64,000 bases of DNA from Ricordea florida (GCA_949710005.1 OX453280.1:14608258-14672257), one strand, 5' to 3'. Counted from the stretch's first letter, positions 42,645-53,504 are shown. Program-made: numbers and translations. The notes: generated by a model from the letters alone, not told the origin.

Positions 42645-43997
42645 TATATATATATATATATATAGGCAGAATAATATGGTCTGCCCAACGATGACTTCCA
42701 GTAGAAGGATCAAAAGAGATACCGTGCTTCAATGTGAATTTTAGTTAAGTGTAAAATGAGGCGTCATGAAGCAAACTTCTAACTGTTCCGGCTTTTAATC
42801 CGACGTTTCGGACTTCGGCCTTCTTCAGAGTGGAACAATGTACACGTTAAAAAGTAAAAAGTAAAAAGCTAAAAATACTAGTAGGTTTACAGATTCGCAA
42901 GTATTTATATAGGATCACAAAAATGTAATTATAATTACAAAATGCTATACAAACTGAAATAAAAGATTACATAACAAAGCTAATGGCAACTTAGAAGAAC
43001 GCACAGATGATAAAATTCCAACAATGTATCTGCGAGCGCCTAAAAGTACAATAGTTAGTCTAATTAGATATTGTAGCGGACGCGATTTTTAGACCGCTGA
43101 TTAGCTGTAATGTATTGTTTGGTCTTTTATAATTTCTTATAATTTTTTAGTTTTTTATAGTCTCCTCCTTGGTATTGTCTGCCGATACTGACTTGAACTT
43201 CCCCTTGGTACTGTATACCTGAGGGTAATGGCTTGATCTACAATCATTTCAATGTCCTCTTGGGTAGTGTATACCTGAGAGCTAGAGTTTATTTTTCTCC
43301 TCTGCTAAGACTGTCAACTTGAGTGTCTCTGTGGAAATATGTTTCGGTTCCACTAGACCTTTTGCCCACAGGAAAGTGAGACTTTACCCATAGGAAGTCT
43401 GTGTTTGTGTGTGACCTCTATTCCCACAGTGAGACTGCCTATGGGAAATCACTATGGATACATAAAAAAGAACAAGAGAATTACCCATGACGTTTCCCGA
43501 ACCAAGTTGTAGGGTTTAGCCTTGGAAGAAAAAAGTAAATCTGGAAACCGCAGCACATGCTGGGCACATTTTTGTGGTGATGCGCTGAAATTGCGGCAAA
43601 TATCCTGGCACGTACCAAATTCAATACCTTGTAGAAGGAAACTTTATGAAGTCATCCTGGAGACGGCAAGTTGCTTCTACAAACTTATGGTAGCCTTTAA
43701 CTACTCTGGGTTTTGCTAGTCTGATCATCAGTCCGCATGAGTGATAACACTCACCAGTTGCCAAGTGCCACAAAGTCACAGCCACTCGCTTCTCGACTGG
43801 AATAGCGTCACACATTCTAGTGTTTTGTAAGTCGACTGGGTATCACCGTATAAGAAGCAGAAGAACGATCACAAGCAAGCCATATCTTTGTAATGTAACC
43901 GGAGGACTAAACCTGACTGGAAACCCAAACCGATCCCAACCCAAGGCAATTATCCACACGGTTACCTCGGGAAGAAGGCGAGTGAAACCGCACCTAT
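42645..43997. other. PalTE-2 interior, right part
   Basis: No gene recognised. It starts with a TA run, then a PLE-tail-like stretch with the motif at 42802-42828. 43100-43480 shows loose internal repetition (TTGGTACTGTATACCTGAGG-like). The rest is unassigned. Confidence 0.4.
42802..42828 (-). ncRNA. Hammerhead-like motif with extra A
   Basis: Minus strand: CTGAAGA-A-GGCC-GAA-GTCC-GAAA-CGTC, with one mismatch in stem II. Flanking GTTCC and GGAAC could pair. Confidence 0.35.
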
Positions 43998-44165
43998 TGC
44001 AAGGTACATGGAAATTTCCATGTACCTTGCCATATGTTTCAATGCAAGGTACATGGAAATTTCCATGTACCTTGCCATATGTTTCATTGCATGGTACATG
44101 GAAATTTCCATGTACCTTAATATGTGAATGCAAGAAGGTAGATGGAAATTTCCATGTACTTTTAC
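43998..44165 (+). repeat. Right palindrome array of PalTE-2
   Basis: Four units, the first two with the same 45-bp period and the same palindrome. The spacer is inverted (GCCATATGTTTCATTGCA), so the arrays face each other as true inverted subterminal repeats. Confidence 0.95.
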
Positions 44166-44383
44166 ATGTTTAGTGCAGGTGTTGCTTTTCCCCTGCATTA
44201 CCTTTTTAGCTTTGAGATAAATTTTACCACACAAAGTGATTTTTTGGTAAAATTTAACTTCTTTAGAAATCTTACCAGCCTAAATTCACGTTTGACCTCC
44301 TTTGGTAAAAATGCCATTAAACTGGCTGATTATTGCCAAAAATTCAGCATTTTAGAATATCCCGTTTGCTTTTATAACGTGGT

Positions 44384-44661
44384 TTGCATAAAATGCACCT
44401 TATGCAAAAAGGTATATCATCGGTGAGACCGGAAGATTAGGTGACCACTTCCACGAACATCTGCGTGACGTCGCACGAAATTACAAAGATGCATCTAAAC
44501 CTGTAGCGCGGCACTTTAATCTGGCGGTATGTGGCCTTTCTGTGCATCAGGGCAACACGGAAAGCCGTAAAAACCTGGAACAGAAGTTAATCTTCCAACT
44601 TGGTTCTGTTAATCCACACGGTATCAACGAACGCTTCTCATTCATTGAATCATTCATCTAA
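44384..44661 (+). pseudogene. PLE-C endonuclease, second half
   Basis: CTLCKKVY, then a small insertion and frameshift before GETGRLGDHFHEHLRDVARN (GIY-YIG catalytic Arg region) and ASKPVARHFNL. The end is NPHGINERFSFIESFI, typical of Poseidon-type PLE endonucleases. Confidence 0.8.
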
Positions 44662-44761
44662 TTTATTCACTTCCATTGACACACTGCTATAGTTCCACCA
44701 ATAGCATGGCTCCATACTTCTCTATATAAATTGTACGTAATCCACAATCCTCTCATTCGCT

Positions 44762-44789
44762 CCGACGAAGGGCTAACGCTCGAAACGTC
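44762..44789 (+). ncRNA. Hammerhead-like motif in PLE-C terminal repeat
   Basis: CCGACGA-A-GGGC-TAAC-GCTC-GAAA-CGTC followed by AGC, with GCT just upstream for a 3-bp stem I. The first core position pair is CC instead of CU, and the extra A is present, so this copy is likely inactive. Confidence 0.4.
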
Positions 44790-44862
44790 AGCACTTCCCT
44801 TTTACCTTATGGTGGTATAACTTACTTAATCAATTCGTTTGATTTACCCAATTTTAAGCGAA

Positions 44863-45115
44863 ATTTAGTTGCTTTCTTGGAGTTTTCAGGGACTGCATTG
44901 TTAATTTGGATTATTTTTTTTGCTTGTCACGGATGTAAAGTGGGACGCCATTTTCAAGCGGCGGAACGAAAAACTCGAAAGTTGTTTGGAGGTTAATAGC
45001 CCAGGATATATTTTTCGGAGTTTGACTGGCCAATCAGAGCGTGCCTGCAACGCTATCCACTGTTTTAGTATATACTAAATCTGCATATATATGTATGTAA
45101 AGTGTAAAAGTTGAT
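44863..45115. other. Unassigned spacer
   Basis: No gene. Contains TTTAGTATATACTAAATC, a palindromic motif shared with the end of PLE-B, and a TA-rich stretch. Confidence 0.35.
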
Positions 45116-45245
45116 TAACGTAAAACAGTGCTCAATACATGGAAGTAGAGCGAAGTAGATGTTGCGGGAGAAAAGACACACAAACAAACTACACCTTCTT
45201 CCCTACAAGCCTGTTTCGTGGTTGCCCACTCGCCAGGGGATTTTT
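45116..45245 (-). repeat. PLE-D-type terminal repeat fragment with mutated hammerhead
   Basis: Strongly similar to 60728-60960. The hammerhead at 45200-45241 (-) reads CTGGCGA instead of CTGATGA while stem II GTGG-GCAA-CCAC and GAAAC are kept. The A-to-G change in the core should abolish cleavage. Confidence 0.7.
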
Positions 45246-45259
45246 TTGCTAGAAAACTA

Positions 45260-46649
45260 GAGGGGCTGTGGACATCTTTGGAAAAAAATCCCATTGGCCA
45301 AAAGGTGACGAAGGTTACATCACCTTGACAATGACCAATCGTGATTGCTTCCCGGCGCGTCTTGTGGTTACAGCAGTTGTCATCACTTGACATGTTGTGT
45401 TATTTGTGGTGGAACGGCTGATCTATTCCTGTTTGCATAAATTTCAACATGTTTCGTCATTCAAAGATAAGCAAAAAGGGGCTATTATACATTTATTTCG
45501 GTCTTAGGACGTCAGAGAGATTCTGCCGACCGGCTTTGGAGAAAAGCCTAATTTACCAGCTCTTCGCATCGGCCAAGGAGGTGCTGCTGGTCTCGTGGTT
45601 TCCCGCTAAAAAGCATCATTAACGATCAAATGCAAGAGATGGATGAGCTGGGGATTTACAAATGAAGGCGTACTTCAGTCGATTGGCAAGCCAAATTTCA
45701 AACTAGTGTTTGGATCAGCAGAAGACTTTCTGGATGCCACAAGCCCTCCTGAATTTCCTTCATCTGAATACAGTGTGCGCTCTTGCACCCTATTTTTGAA
45801 CGCATATATTCTTGATTAAATCTGAACTTTCTTCATCTTTTGGGCTTCTGATCTCTTGAATTTGACCATCTTTTAAAATCGCCACTCTAACATATGATTT
45901 AGACTGATTTTTGCTTTCAACCATGCGTGACCTGAGATTAGCGAGACCCCAAATTTCCTCATCAATGAGATTCGATGATCATGGAACTTGTAGTCGAACT
46001 ACAATTGAAAGAAATGCACCTCATTGCCGAAGGGTGTTGAAGTTTTGACAAGTTTTCCTCGCAGTGTTGCTTTTTTGGCGAATCCCTCACGCGATGTAAT
46101 TTTTATCTTACAGGAGACGTGTGAGGCGAAGGTGACATTCTTTTGAATCGCTCGCCCTCCCTTGAAGGTGACTTTCCCACTTCTGTCTGGCAGGTTACAC
46201 ATCATTTCTTGATAAACTCAATCCCACTTGCTTCACTTCTGGCTTTTGATGCACAAGATGTGCACACTCTGCTTGAAAGAAGTTCGTCTTCATCAAATCT
46301 AATGCCGATACCGATTAAGACATCTGCAAGCTTATGCCCTATCACACCTTCTCGTTTCAGCTCAACAAATAAATTTTCTGTAGAGATATTACTTGTCTTG
46401 CCAAAATTCCTCAAAGGAATTGCGAAGGAGCAGGCGCATATCCTGCAAAAATCGGAAGGACCGCTTGGTTTTGGTTTTCAGCCTCTCCTTGAAGAACTTG
46501 TCTCAGACGACATCCTCAACACCGAATGCAAGTGCGGATCGGAAACGGCACACATGTTTTGAAACTTATACTGAACATGTCAAGCGGTGGAGCTACAGAG
46601 GGAGGGGTCTAATAATTTCACTTTTTTCCAAAGATGTCAACAGCCCCTC
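45260..46649. mobile_element. TIR DNA element with cysteine-rich ORF
   Basis: GAGGGGCTGTGGACATCTTT at the left and its near reverse complement AAAGATGTCAACAGCCCCTC at the right give inverted repeats of about 30 bp. 1390 bp long. No DDE transposase was seen. 45400-46190 has no clear gene. Confidence 0.65.
46000..46510 (-). pseudogene. Cysteine-rich ORF of TIR element (ZAD-like)
   Basis: Minus-strand reading: SDFCRICACSFAIPLRNF, then ELKREGVIGHKLADVLIGIG and SSRVCTSCASKARSE, followed by a stop and more sequence (FKGGRAIQKNVTFASHVSC). The CxxC...CxxC frame recalls a zinc-finger-associated (ZAD) fold. It is broken by a stop near 46200. Function uncertain; possibly the DNA-binding exon of a transposase gene. 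Confidence 0.45.
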
Positions 46650-46965
46650 TTAATTCGCTCCCTGCCCCCACCCCATTCGCTTCCCGTTAAGCGCTAGTGT
46701 CCAGTTCTCTGACGACTCTTTCCCCGCGTTCACCGATTGAAGAAACATACGAAAAAGGTAAAGGGCTGTGATCAGTCTACCCTGTGTGGGCTCAAGCATT
46801 TAGCTGGCTTTCTTCTGTCACTGGTTTCCAGTCCAAACGGGAAAAAAATAACTGCTCAAAATCCAGCTTTGTACGAACTTTGTCAATGAATGAAGACAGA
46901 TTTTTTCACCCAGGCTCAATGAAAAAGCTTATGGAACGTGATCAAAAATACATGTGCATTGGAGT
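46650..46965. other. Spacer, no gene recognised
   Basis: Only short frames. It lies between the TIR element and the Crypton 3' end. Confidence 0.35.
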
Positions 46966-48040
46966 AATGCCTTTTTGTGCCTCGATCGCACAGCGATCAG
47001 GTCTCATAATCAGCCTTGCGATCTTCGACTGATCACCACAGAAAATGTTGATGTTGAATGTGCAGCCTTCGAACTTGGTAATGTGCGCTCCTTGAAAAAT
47101 TGCCTGAGGCTGGTTTTGTTCAACTGTTAAGGCATTTTGCTGTGTTGTAGTGGAGGTATTGACTTGCGTTTCCTCGAACTGAGTTGATGTACCTGGTTCA
47201 CAATTTAGGATAGCAGATATTTTCGCTGTCGCCTTAGAGATACTGAATGGTAGCTGTCAAGGCTTTTCAAATTTTTATGACTGCTTATCTGTGCAAGGGG
47301 GTTTGCCTGAACATCTGCTTCGAGAAATCGTCCAACACTGGTCTTTCTAACGGAGTGATTAGAAACCTTGTTTGCGTCGTTGAGTTGGCTGCAGCAAAGG
47401 CATCTTTGAGGAACTTGCCAATTTCAGTCTTTCCTAGGGGTCTGTCGAGGTACCATAGTTTGTCGTTTGGTTTTCGTCGGTAATTTATGGTGAGAAAAAA
47501 GGAGCATGGTGTTCTAGCATCGTTTCGAAACGGTGACTTCGAAAAGCTTTGTTAAATTCAACGGGGCATCTTGACTTGCTGTTGCTTGCGTGCGCTTTCG
47601 GTTCGAGGGCTCTTTGATGACCACCATCTTGTCCAGTACGTGTTTTGCTGCCCCTTTGTAACATTCACACATGGTATTTAGAATCAGTTTGTGGATCAAT
47701 GGCCTATCCTACGTCTCCTTAACACAGCTTACGGCTTTCATCTCAAGCCCTCCAGCCAAAATGGAGGGAAAGAAACCACCACAAAGCCCTTTGTAATGAT
47801 TCTGGATCCTAAACACTGAACTGGCTAGTTCCAAATACTGCATCTTCTTCGGCATCAGTGAGCTCTCTTGTGGCATTTGGACAGTTTCCTTTTCCTTGCC
47901 GAACCAGCCACTTAATGTACCTGGTTTGCACTCAGTGCCATTCGTTTTAGGAACCGAGATGAAAAATTCGTACAAAATTAGGTCAAGCTCTTTGGCAGGA
48001 ATGTTTTCAATTGCTCTAGAGTCTTTCAATGACTCACAAA
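46966..48040 (-). pseudogene. Crypton-type tyrosine recombinase / DUF3504 protein, broken
   Basis: Minus-strand order is AIENIPAKELDLILYEFFIS and TNGTECKPGTLSGWFG (48029-47880), then RGSKTRTGQ and RCPVEFNKAF (47650-47540), PNDKLWYLDRPLGKTEIGKF (47480-47420), and FEGCTFNINIFCGDQ (47070). This is the layout of the Crypton-derived DUF3504 proteins common in cnidarians. Several stops and frame changes are present, and the catalytic R..HxxR block is eroded (RFLITPLERPV). Cryptons integrate by site-specific recombination without TIRs. Confidence 0.7.
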
Positions 48041-48184
48041 ATTTCTTCAGAAGGTGAAGAAATATGGGAAGAGGGGTCCAATGACCAGTTTTACTGTGCA
48101 GATCACGTCGAACATCAACAAGCAGAAATTGAACCTGATAACATTTTGGTTGAAAGCGACAGCGAGGACGTTTATGGTTTGTAA
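48029..48184 (+). CDS. Short acidic ORF, unknown
   Basis: 51 codons, MTHKISSEGEEIWEEGSNDQ to ILVESDSEDVYGL, opposite and adjacent to the Crypton remnant. It could be a stray transposon exon. Low confidence that it is a gene. Confidence 0.2.
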   Translation: MTHKISSEGEEIWEEGSNDQFYCADHVEHQQAEIEPDNILVESDSEDVYGL

Positions 48185-49249
48185 CTACGACAGCAGTTGA
48201 ACATTGAATATCTAATGGTGTCCAGACTTCTCAACCAATGATTACTTCGTTACCAAGAAAACGTTTTGCATCATTCCTGTGCGCTTTAGTTTCGTTCAAA
48301 TTCCATCGTTTTTATTTCAACTATGGGCGTTAGCAATAAAGACAAGTTTACTGTGAACATCTGTGAATAAATGACGAACCTTTTTTTAAAAGAGTGCTTT
48401 TTTGGGAGTTCTTATTTTTTCCCAATACTGTTCTTGAAAATTGTGTGGGTGGCTTACACATGAAGGTACGCCCTTCGCTCCCTGCAGAGCATAAGCCATC
48501 AATCACAGTTCTCCAGCGTACTCGATTTTGGCCATCTTGTTGGCTTATACACGAGTCTTTACGGAATTCTTACACTCTTATCATTCTCCAGCTCATCTTT
48601 ACCTCTTCAGATGTGGCCTCAACATATGGTATGTGGCTTTTGCTGGAAGTACACACGCATCAAGATATTTCTTCCTTAGTTGGGTGTTGTCTCCAGGATA
48701 TGTTCAGTGGCGCACGCAACATGCGAGTATAAACTCCGTCGAGGGATATCTCCAGTGATGTTGCAAGGAGCCAAATAGTTGTACCGTATGACAGGACAAT
48801 TTCTATTGGTGCACACGTAAAATCTCTTTTCATATTTGTGGCAAGTTTTGATCTGCCCATCCCTCTTCAAGTTTATTTAAAGCAACCCCTGCTTTCCCCA
48901 ATTTAAGAGAACTGAGCTGTAGCTACAAAATTCTGTCGGTACAACCTGCAGACTGCAGCCAGCAAATTCATACTAAGATACTGTTTGATGAGGTTGTTGG
49001 CACAAGCTTCTTTGGAGGAAACCCAAGGCCATCATGGGACATCATCTCGGGTTGAGACCATCCTCCTTTCCGTGGCATTCTTTGAATTTGTATCTTCTCA
49101 TTGGAAATGTTTCGAGAGTAACAACAGCTGGAATAGTCCACATCGTGCTGAAAGGCCAATTTTTGTTAGAAAATTATTTGTCGGCAATTGTCTGTGAAGT
49201 AGTTTATATTGGAAGATGATCAGTTTGGATATGTTGGTGCATTGAAAAG
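48185..49249. other. Unrecognised stretch with weak minus-strand frames
   Basis: Minus-strand frames at 48676-48870 (CHKYEKRFYVCTNRNC) and 48968-49159 are cysteine-containing but short and not matched to any family I know. Probably a decayed DNA transposon. Confidence 0.3.
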
Positions 49250-50810
49250 GGGATTTGTAAGTGGTTTTCCAATTGGTCGCTTCAGAGCACGCTAAGTTAC
49301 AGTCGTCAAGCCATTTATTTTGACTTCTGCTGGGGCATTTTTGTTTATGATTAACAAGTATTTCCTAGGCCAGTGTATTACGCTTGTTGGCTCTCAAGAA
49401 ACGATGGACAAAGTTGTTGGCATTTTTGCTTTCTGAGAATAGAAGTTCTTTAGCTTTTCTTAGGGATTCGATAGCTGACACAACACCGTAGTGGGCAACG
49501 AAATTTGTTTTAATGCTAAAGTGTTTTTTAAGATCAGAGAAAGGCTGAAAACTTTTCTCATCATTTTTCTTACTTTTTGAACTCCTCTTGAATACCACGA
49601 TTTATAGTGAATTGGTGTATTCCCCACTCTTATGAGAGAGTTTTGCCATAAGTTTAAGGAAAGAAGATCGTGCAGAGATTTTACGCTGTCATCGAAACTA
49701 ATTTCTGATCATATTATGCAGGATTTCCATAAAGAACGTATCAGATACATTTATATACTTTGACATGTCATAATTGTTGAGGTTTCCCTTGAAAATTTCA
49801 GGACGGCCTAGTTCTTGAAGTTCTGAGTCAAAGCATAGCTTCCATTTCCCAAGGTTGTCACTAAGTATTTTTTAACCCAAGTTTACTTAAGTGCTTTATC
49901 AAAAGATTTAAGGTCTATCATTTTCAATCCTCCATTCTCATAGTCACTTATTATGACATCACGTTTTATTCCAAATTACCATTTACCATTTACCATTCCA
50001 AAGAAAATTATAAAACATGGTGTTGATCTCATGAATAGCACAGTGATTTGTTGGTAAACAAGAAAGTATGTAAACAGATGCAATTAAGCTTTTTAGTACG
50101 ACAATTTTTCCCAGGAGGGTGAAACTGCGGTGCTCTCAACAGCTTAGCTGATTCCTAACTTTTTCCAATTTTTCGTTATAGTTGTCATTCATGCAAGTGG
50201 TCGGGTCTGTCGAAATGAAAACGCCTTAAGCCTTTACTTTGTTTCTTACCCATGTTCTTTTCAGGACAAAGGTTTTCTTTATGTTAAGTGTAGGCACCAA
50301 TCCAGAGTGCTTCTGTTTTTCTATTGGTAAGGCACAACCCTGATAATTTGCTAAAAGATTCTAAATCATGCAAAGCAGCTAAAAATGACGATTTCGAACC
50401 GTCTAGAATAAGTGTAGTGTCATCAAAATATGGACTAATTTTAATTTCTTTGTCTTGAATTGTGATTCCTTTTATTGCACTGTTTTTCCCAATTTGTTAA
50501 ACCACACGACAAACTAGATTGCTTCTAGGTTTGTTCTGTAGACAGTATTAATTGACTTTTAAACTGTTTTTTCCTCTTTTGCCCGCCTCGAATAGCCCTC
50601 GCTAATTGCGGGCAAAAGCTCTCTAATGTTAAAATTTTTTGTTTAGATCTAATGCTTAGATCAAGTTAGATCAATAAAGACAATACTGTTCCGGTAATAA
50701 CTCTACACAGAGAATAAAAATGTAAGGAGAGAGTGGCCAACCCTGTCTAACTTCTCTTTCCAGTGCAAAGAAGTTGCTAGCCCACCCATACGCAGCTTTC
50801 TGCATTGTGA
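49250..50810 (-). mobile_element. L1/Tx1-like LINE fragment
   Basis: Minus-strand RT blocks: ASNFFALEREVRQGWPLSPY (motif B, about 50690-50800); GITIQDKEIKISPYFDDTTL with catalytic FDD in place of ADD, and ESFSKLSGLCLTNRKTEALW (about 50280-50500); then the C-terminal region LLGKIVVLKSLIASVYIL and NNLGKWKLCFD-like sequence to about 49600. Many stops. The RT is interrupted by a small foldback at about 50510-50690. Confidence 0.8.
50510..50690. repeat. Small foldback insertion in the Tx1-like LINE
   Basis: TTTGCCCGC at 50578 and GCGGGCAAA at about 50612 form a hairpin, surrounded by AT-rich sequence that separates two contiguous RT motifs. It has the size of a MITE; its ends are not defined. Confidence 0.45.
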
Positions 50811-52255
50811 TAGCACCCCGTACGAATGACACAGAGCTGCTGCAGCGCTGAGGCAGTTCACTATTTTGGTTGCACAGTGTTTAAGCGTCGCTAAAGTAGT
50901 GCTCGTGAGTCGGTCAAGCAGCCAACCCAAAATATCGTGCACTGCGAAAGCGCTGCAAGATTTTGCCAAGGTAAAGCATCGGTATAGCAGCGCTGCAAGC
51001 CGCTGCTTTAAAGCTGCAATGACGATCCAATTTAAACATTTAAACTGGAACCTTTTTCTAGCGATGTTAAAGGTTGCAATACCGTTTCAGAATGCTGCCA
51101 TCGACTTGCACCTGTGAAGTACGTACGTACCTTTAATTAATTAAGATCAGGGATGAATTGAAACCAAAAAGACTTAATAAATAAAATAAATCACTAGAGA
51201 TACCTTTCAAATTAATTTATTGCCTGACCATCAAATCGCCGCTGGTGTTTTGCACGGCTGTCGACCGCGTTCATGAGAACCTTTATTGGTTTGTGCATTG
51301 AGGTTTCAAATCCACAGAAAGATGAAGATTCGGTTACCGACTTGGGCCTCACATTTTTATGGTCGTTTGGAGGTTAGCACAGAAACATATCGTCAAAAAT
51401 TAACGGGACGGGACCGGCACAAGTTACCGAATAAAGACTACATTCACATGACACGAACCGACACACGAACCCACAAGCAATATCTGAGAATGCGATGCTG
51501 CTTAACCAGCGGCATGGCAAACGCTTTGCGGACAAATCGGAAGTCTCTGGCAACACAGCTACTGAGTTCGATGGGTGAGATATAAAAGGAGATCAAAGAA
51601 CACCTCCCGTAACGGACGATCGTGTGAAAAAAGAGTGAAGTTAGTGGCAAAAGTTGGATTTAATTCCTTATTTACAAATGCTAAAAGAAGGCAGAATACA
51701 TCACACCAGGTAAACGACCTGGGTAACCATTCTCTTCGGAAACCTAATCTGGCTAGCTACAAGTGGTAGATAAAGAAATCTTTTGTCCTATTTGTACAGA
51801 ATGACTGAAATACCTTGTGACTCCAGGCGAGGCAGTTTCACTTTGCGCGCTCAAATTTGAATTAACTGAACAAAATTCATCGGATTGCGGATCAATCGTT
51901 CGGGCCAGTATGTTTGTAGCTGTGTTTCTGTAGCCTCGATAGCAAGTAAATAAATACTATTTAAACTTGGAATCATCAATGACAGTCAACTCACAACCGG
52001 AGAAGGCAAAAACATCCGCAAAATAAGGCACCGTTTACTGAATAAAGACGAAGGAATTCAATGTTATGTCGCTTTCAAGAATTTTTTACCTATTACCTAT
52101 TTTTACCTATATATATATATTTTACCTATTCAAACAAAGGTTTTTTTAAATTCTTTTTTCACTACGCAAAGCATATCAAGATATATAAAAGGTGTTTGCC
52201 TTTTTTCCATGACTTTGTTATCTTAAAAAAACTATAAATCCATTCCCTGTATGTG
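50811..52255. other. Unassigned region
   Basis: 50830-51030 has several GCAGCGCTG palindromes. A 99-residue frame at 51286-51585 (basic, RTDTRTHKQYLRMRCC) is unmatched. No strong gene. Confidence 0.3.
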
Positions 52256-52850
52256 AATTTCTGAAAGCATATTAAATAAATGGGTGGAGAGGTAGGCTAT
52301 GAGGAAAGGTTGGAAGCCATTACCAGGACTGTTTGACTTTTCTAAGTTAGTTGGAAAGGGAAAATTAAATTATTTAAAGGGAAAAGTCAGGGAATTTGAA
52401 GTGGCTGTGGCTGTGGCTACCAATGACTAGATTCTAAGCGTAAAAGAAGAAATGGTATTGTTCATAGTTGAATAATTTTTACCACCCTGTGACACAAACC
52501 CTATTCAGAAGAAAACTGTATTGCTTGTAGTAGCAGAGGAACCTTTTCTCAGACTAGGACATACACCCTTACCCCATAACAGTATATTATGTTAAACATA
52601 AAAAAATAATAATATTAATACCAGTAATTATAACAATAATAATAATAATAATTTATAATAAAACAGTAATAATAATCAGAATTAATACAAGAAATCAGAA
52701 AATACAAAAAGTGATAGTAACATAATACTGGTAATAACTAAATGCATAAATTGGGGTCTTATTCTTCAGGAAAAACCATTACAAGTTCTTTAAAAATTAG
52801 CTTCGCGAGGTTTTGCAGGAGCCGCATTTCTAGTTTTACTTATGCACGTA
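52256..52850 (-). mobile_element. Non-autonomous DNA element family, copy 3 (end fragment)
   Basis: Reverse complement of the first 600 bases of 14307-16891. It includes the terminal GCTTCGCGAGGTTTTGCAGG (at about 52800), the AATAAT tract and the ACCATTTCTTCT-type block. Confidence 0.7.
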
Positions 52851-53258
52851 TAACCATGCAGTTAAATTGAAGGCTATAATTAATGGTAATAAAACTAAGT
52901 GGAGTCCAATTCGGTCTGTAATCGTACGAGTGATAACAAAATAAGACGACCCTCAGACCAAATTTAGATCTTAAAACAACAACGACTTTTCAAGTCAATG
53001 TTAGAAACTGAAAAACGTATTGCATTATGACTTGACAAATCTTACCATAAAATAAAGTACTCAGCATAACAATTACTAAACTGTAATAGCCACAAGCAGT
53101 CCTAGACTACCTATTTTTTGATTTGGCTACCAGACTATTAGTGGAACACGCCATGTGCCTAAACATTTTTTTTTAGATGTGTTTTCTTGTCATTGTTAAT
53201 GTTTTTATTTTCCATAGTACATGCTACCTCTATGGACTTTGGTTTGTTCTTCCTACAG
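52851..53258. other. Intron end before the second Bcl-2 exon
   Basis: AT-rich. Ends in the pyrimidine tract GTTTGTTCTTCCTACAG, a good splice acceptor. No gene. Confidence 0.5.
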
Positions 53259-53504
53259 GGCATTCAATCATCCTTGGTCCAGTTTGTTACGCAAAATGTA
53301 GGAAGCTTAACGTATGAGAAATTGAGCAAGGAGATTGATAACTTGGTAGGACGAGAAAGGAGTTGGACAACTTTTGTTATGGCATTTTGTATTGGCCGGA
53401 GAGTCTGTAAAGAGGCTTCATCGGTATGTACAGGAGTAAAACAGCACTTGGAGCGTTATATTAGTCATTCGTACAGCAAGGCCATGCAAGAAGCTGGTGG
53501 AATG
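53259..53504 (+). CDS. Bcl-2 family protein, exon with BH1 and BH2 start
   Basis: 246-nt exon (82 codons) between CTACAG| and |GTAAGA, phase 0 at both ends, matching the phase-0 donor at 12039. GIQSSLVQFVTQNVGS is followed by RERSWTTFVMAFCIGRRVC, which fits BH1 (W-x3-V-x-x-F-x-x-G) although the usual WGR is WTT. The exon ends KAMQEAGGM. In BCL2 the conserved intron also falls directly after the GGW of BH2, and here it falls after GGM. W to GG is 46 residues versus about 52 in BAK. Loss of both BH2 tryptophans makes it a divergent member. Confidence 0.7.

Larger units (their letters stand above)
39407..44383. mobile_element. DNA element with terminal palindrome arrays (PalTE-2), 5 kb
   Basis: Imperfect inverted ends of about 33 bp whose inner 18 bases, AAACGGGATATTCTAAAA, are identical (39422-39439 and inverted at 44350-44367). 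Flanked by TTGCA on both sides (39402-39406 and 44384-44388). Removing it restores the PLE codons ATTGCATAAAATGCACC. Subterminal arrays of a perfect 24-bp palindrome lie at 39890-40195 and 43998-44165. No transposase gene was recognised. Other repeats are nested inside. Confidence 0.85.
39168..44862 (+). mobile_element. PLE-C remnant: endonuclease between inverted terminal repeats, split
   Basis: Left terminal block 39168-39250 (ATTGGGTAAATCAAACGAAT ... GGAAGTGCTGACGTTTC) reappears inverted at 44768-44862. Between them only the endonuclease part of a PLE remains, in two halves (39238-39406 and 44384-44661) separated by the 5-kb element at 39407-44383. Confidence 0.8.

Noticed and set aside
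43820..44234. Frames with GTWKFPCTLPYVS repeats
   Set aside because: Same palindrome array at the right end of PalTE-2.
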